Shown: in pieces, positions 63,399 to 64,000 of the stretch
Position numbering within the stretch: position 1 is the first letter of the stretch
How the letters are laid out: the number at the start of each line of letters is the position of its first letter
Assembly: GCF_040126055.1 (NCBI RefSeq)
Contig: NZ_CP143541.1
Span: 3,410,001-3,474,000, forward strand
From: Pseudalkalibacillus sp. SCS-8
GTDB taxonomy: Bacteria; Bacillota; Bacilli; Bacillales; Fictibacillaceae
DNA length: 64,000 nucleotides
Direction of reading: 5' to 3'
The notes under the pieces: generated by a model
What the model saw: only the letters and a program-made list of their open reading frames with translations
Databases searched by the model: none
Told to the model about the DNA's origin: nothing
Program-made: the position numbers and the translations under genes

Positions 63399-64000
63399 TT
63401 GGTTCAATCAAAATTCAGACGCCTCGGCATGTTACTTTTCTCTTTATCCCTGGTGATGCTATTCGTCACGATTCCATCTGTACAAGCAAACTCTGAGGAA
63501 GAGGATGATCAGGACGATGGTGTTGAGGTCGTCGCTCACCGAGGAGCAGCAGGATATGCGCCCGAAAACACGATAGCAGCTTTCGAAAAGGCTGTTGATA
63601 TGGACTCGGATTATATCGAACTCGATGTACAGATGAGTAAAGACGGTCAACTCGTTGTCATCCATGATACGACAGTGGATCGGACAACAGACGGAACCGG
63701 AAAAGTGGGAGACCTTACATATGACGCATTACGCGAGCTAGATGCCGGAAGCTGGTTTGCACCTGAATTCAAGGGTGAGCACCTGCCGACGTTGGGTGAA
63801 GTTTTGGATGAATTCCGCGGCAAAACGAAATTCTTGATCGAATTGAAAGCCCCTTCTCTCTACCCTGGAATAGAAGAAAAAGTAGCAAAAGCACTTGAAG
63901 CAAGAGATATGGATGATCCTGAAGACGATTCCGTCATCGTCCAGTCCTTTGATTTCAACTCCATGAAGATGTTCAATGAATTGAATGATGACGTACCGGT
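63399..64000 (+). CDS. secreted glycerophosphodiester phosphodiesterase, N-terminal part
   Basis: The frame is open to the window edge. A signal peptide (LGMLLFSLSLVMLFVTI, cleavage after VQA near residue 30) precedes an acidic linker (SEEEDDQDDG). The catalytic GDPD domain begins VVAHRGAAGYAPENT near 45, then YIELDVQMSKDGQLVVIHD near 71. The enzyme would release glycerol 3-phosphate from phosphodiesters outside the cell, as GlpQ does. A TTG at 63399, 9 nt after AAGGAG, is preferred over the ATG at 63390 that abuts the same site. Confidence 0.88.
   Translation, partial: MVQSKFRRLGMLLFSLSLVMLFVTIPSVQANSEEEDDQDDGVEVVAHRGAAGYAPENTIAAFEKAVDMDSDYIELDVQMSKDGQLVVIHDTTVDRTTDGTGKVGDLTYDALRELDAGSWFAPEFKGEHLPTLGEVLDEFRGKTKFLIELKAPSLYPGIEEKVAKALEARDMDDPEDDSVIVQSFDFNSMKMFNELNDDVP

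Overview
This window is a stretch of chromosome from an endospore-forming member of the Bacillaceae. It carries spo0F, spoIIR, a forespore-type class A penicillin-binding protein and two KinA-like phosphorelay kinases. Gene order from the ATP synthase operon through glyA, ywlG-rpiB-ywlE-mntP-ywlC-ywlB-spoIIR-prmC-prfA, tdk-rpmE-rho-glpX-murA-tal-fbaA-spo0F-ywjG-pyrG-rpoE to argS-ywiB, speB-speE, pbpG and ywhD follows the Bacillus subtilis arrangement as I remember it. The genus cannot be fixed from the sequence. The c subunit of the ATP synthase has the GxGxGxG helix of neutralophiles, not the alanine-rich helix of extreme alkaliphiles. I saw no tRNA, rRNA, CRISPR array, prophage or transposase gene.

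Layout. 1-600: start of a gamma-glutamyltransferase. 0.9-8.3 kb: complete F1Fo ATP synthase operon (atpZ-I-B-E-F-H-A-G-D-C, minus strand) with its promoter and terminator. 8.4-21.2 kb: nucleotide and one-carbon genes (upp, glyA), small housekeeping genes, a sporulation kinase, and the ywlC-ywlB-spoIIR-prmC-prfA group; a dense DnaA-box cluster lies at the 5' end of ywlC. 21.3-31.6 kb: CoA-disulfide reductase, a lipoprotein, tdk, rpmE, rho, glpX, murA, tal, fbaA and spo0F. 31.8-35.6 kb: ywjG, pyrG with a recognisable CTP-sensing leader, and rpoE. 35.8-48 kb: a seven-gene acyl-CoA catabolic operon (thiolase, hydroxyacyl-CoA dehydrogenase, two acyl-CoA dehydrogenases, MeaB, a TetR regulator, fused isobutyryl-CoA mutase IcmF), preceded by the Fe-S reductase fadF. 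48-54.4 kb: cardiolipin synthase, membrane proteins, a hydrolase, argS-ywiB. 54.4-64 kb: a second KinA-like kinase, speE-speB, pbpG, ywhD, a purine permease and the start of a glycerophosphodiester phosphodiesterase.

The genes are mostly ordinary and well conserved. The unusual content is in the gaps. Seven gaps between transcription units hold tandem arrays with fixed periods: four arrays of 52 bp (15.7, 32.7, 45.4 and 51.8 kb) and three of 20-21 bp (0.7, 22.8 and 24.6 kb). Each array has its own sequence. The four 52-bp arrays nevertheless share a plan: a dyad whose arms alternate along the array, plus a conserved GTTTTC-like box next to one arm. The periods are close to 5 and 2 turns of B-DNA. 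None lies inside an operon. This is the best candidate for something undescribed.

Other gaps hold GTGTCAGGCAC/GTGCCTGACAC palindromic elements (two loci), two Bacillaceae-type intergenic repeats that share a module (20.6 and 56.8 kb), a foldable 100-bp inverted-repeat element (31.14 kb), and a 24-bp near-perfect palindrome between mntP and a kinase gene. Sporulation control is readable in the DNA: sigma-H-like promoters precede spo0F and the first kinase, and a sigma-F/G-like promoter precedes pbpG.
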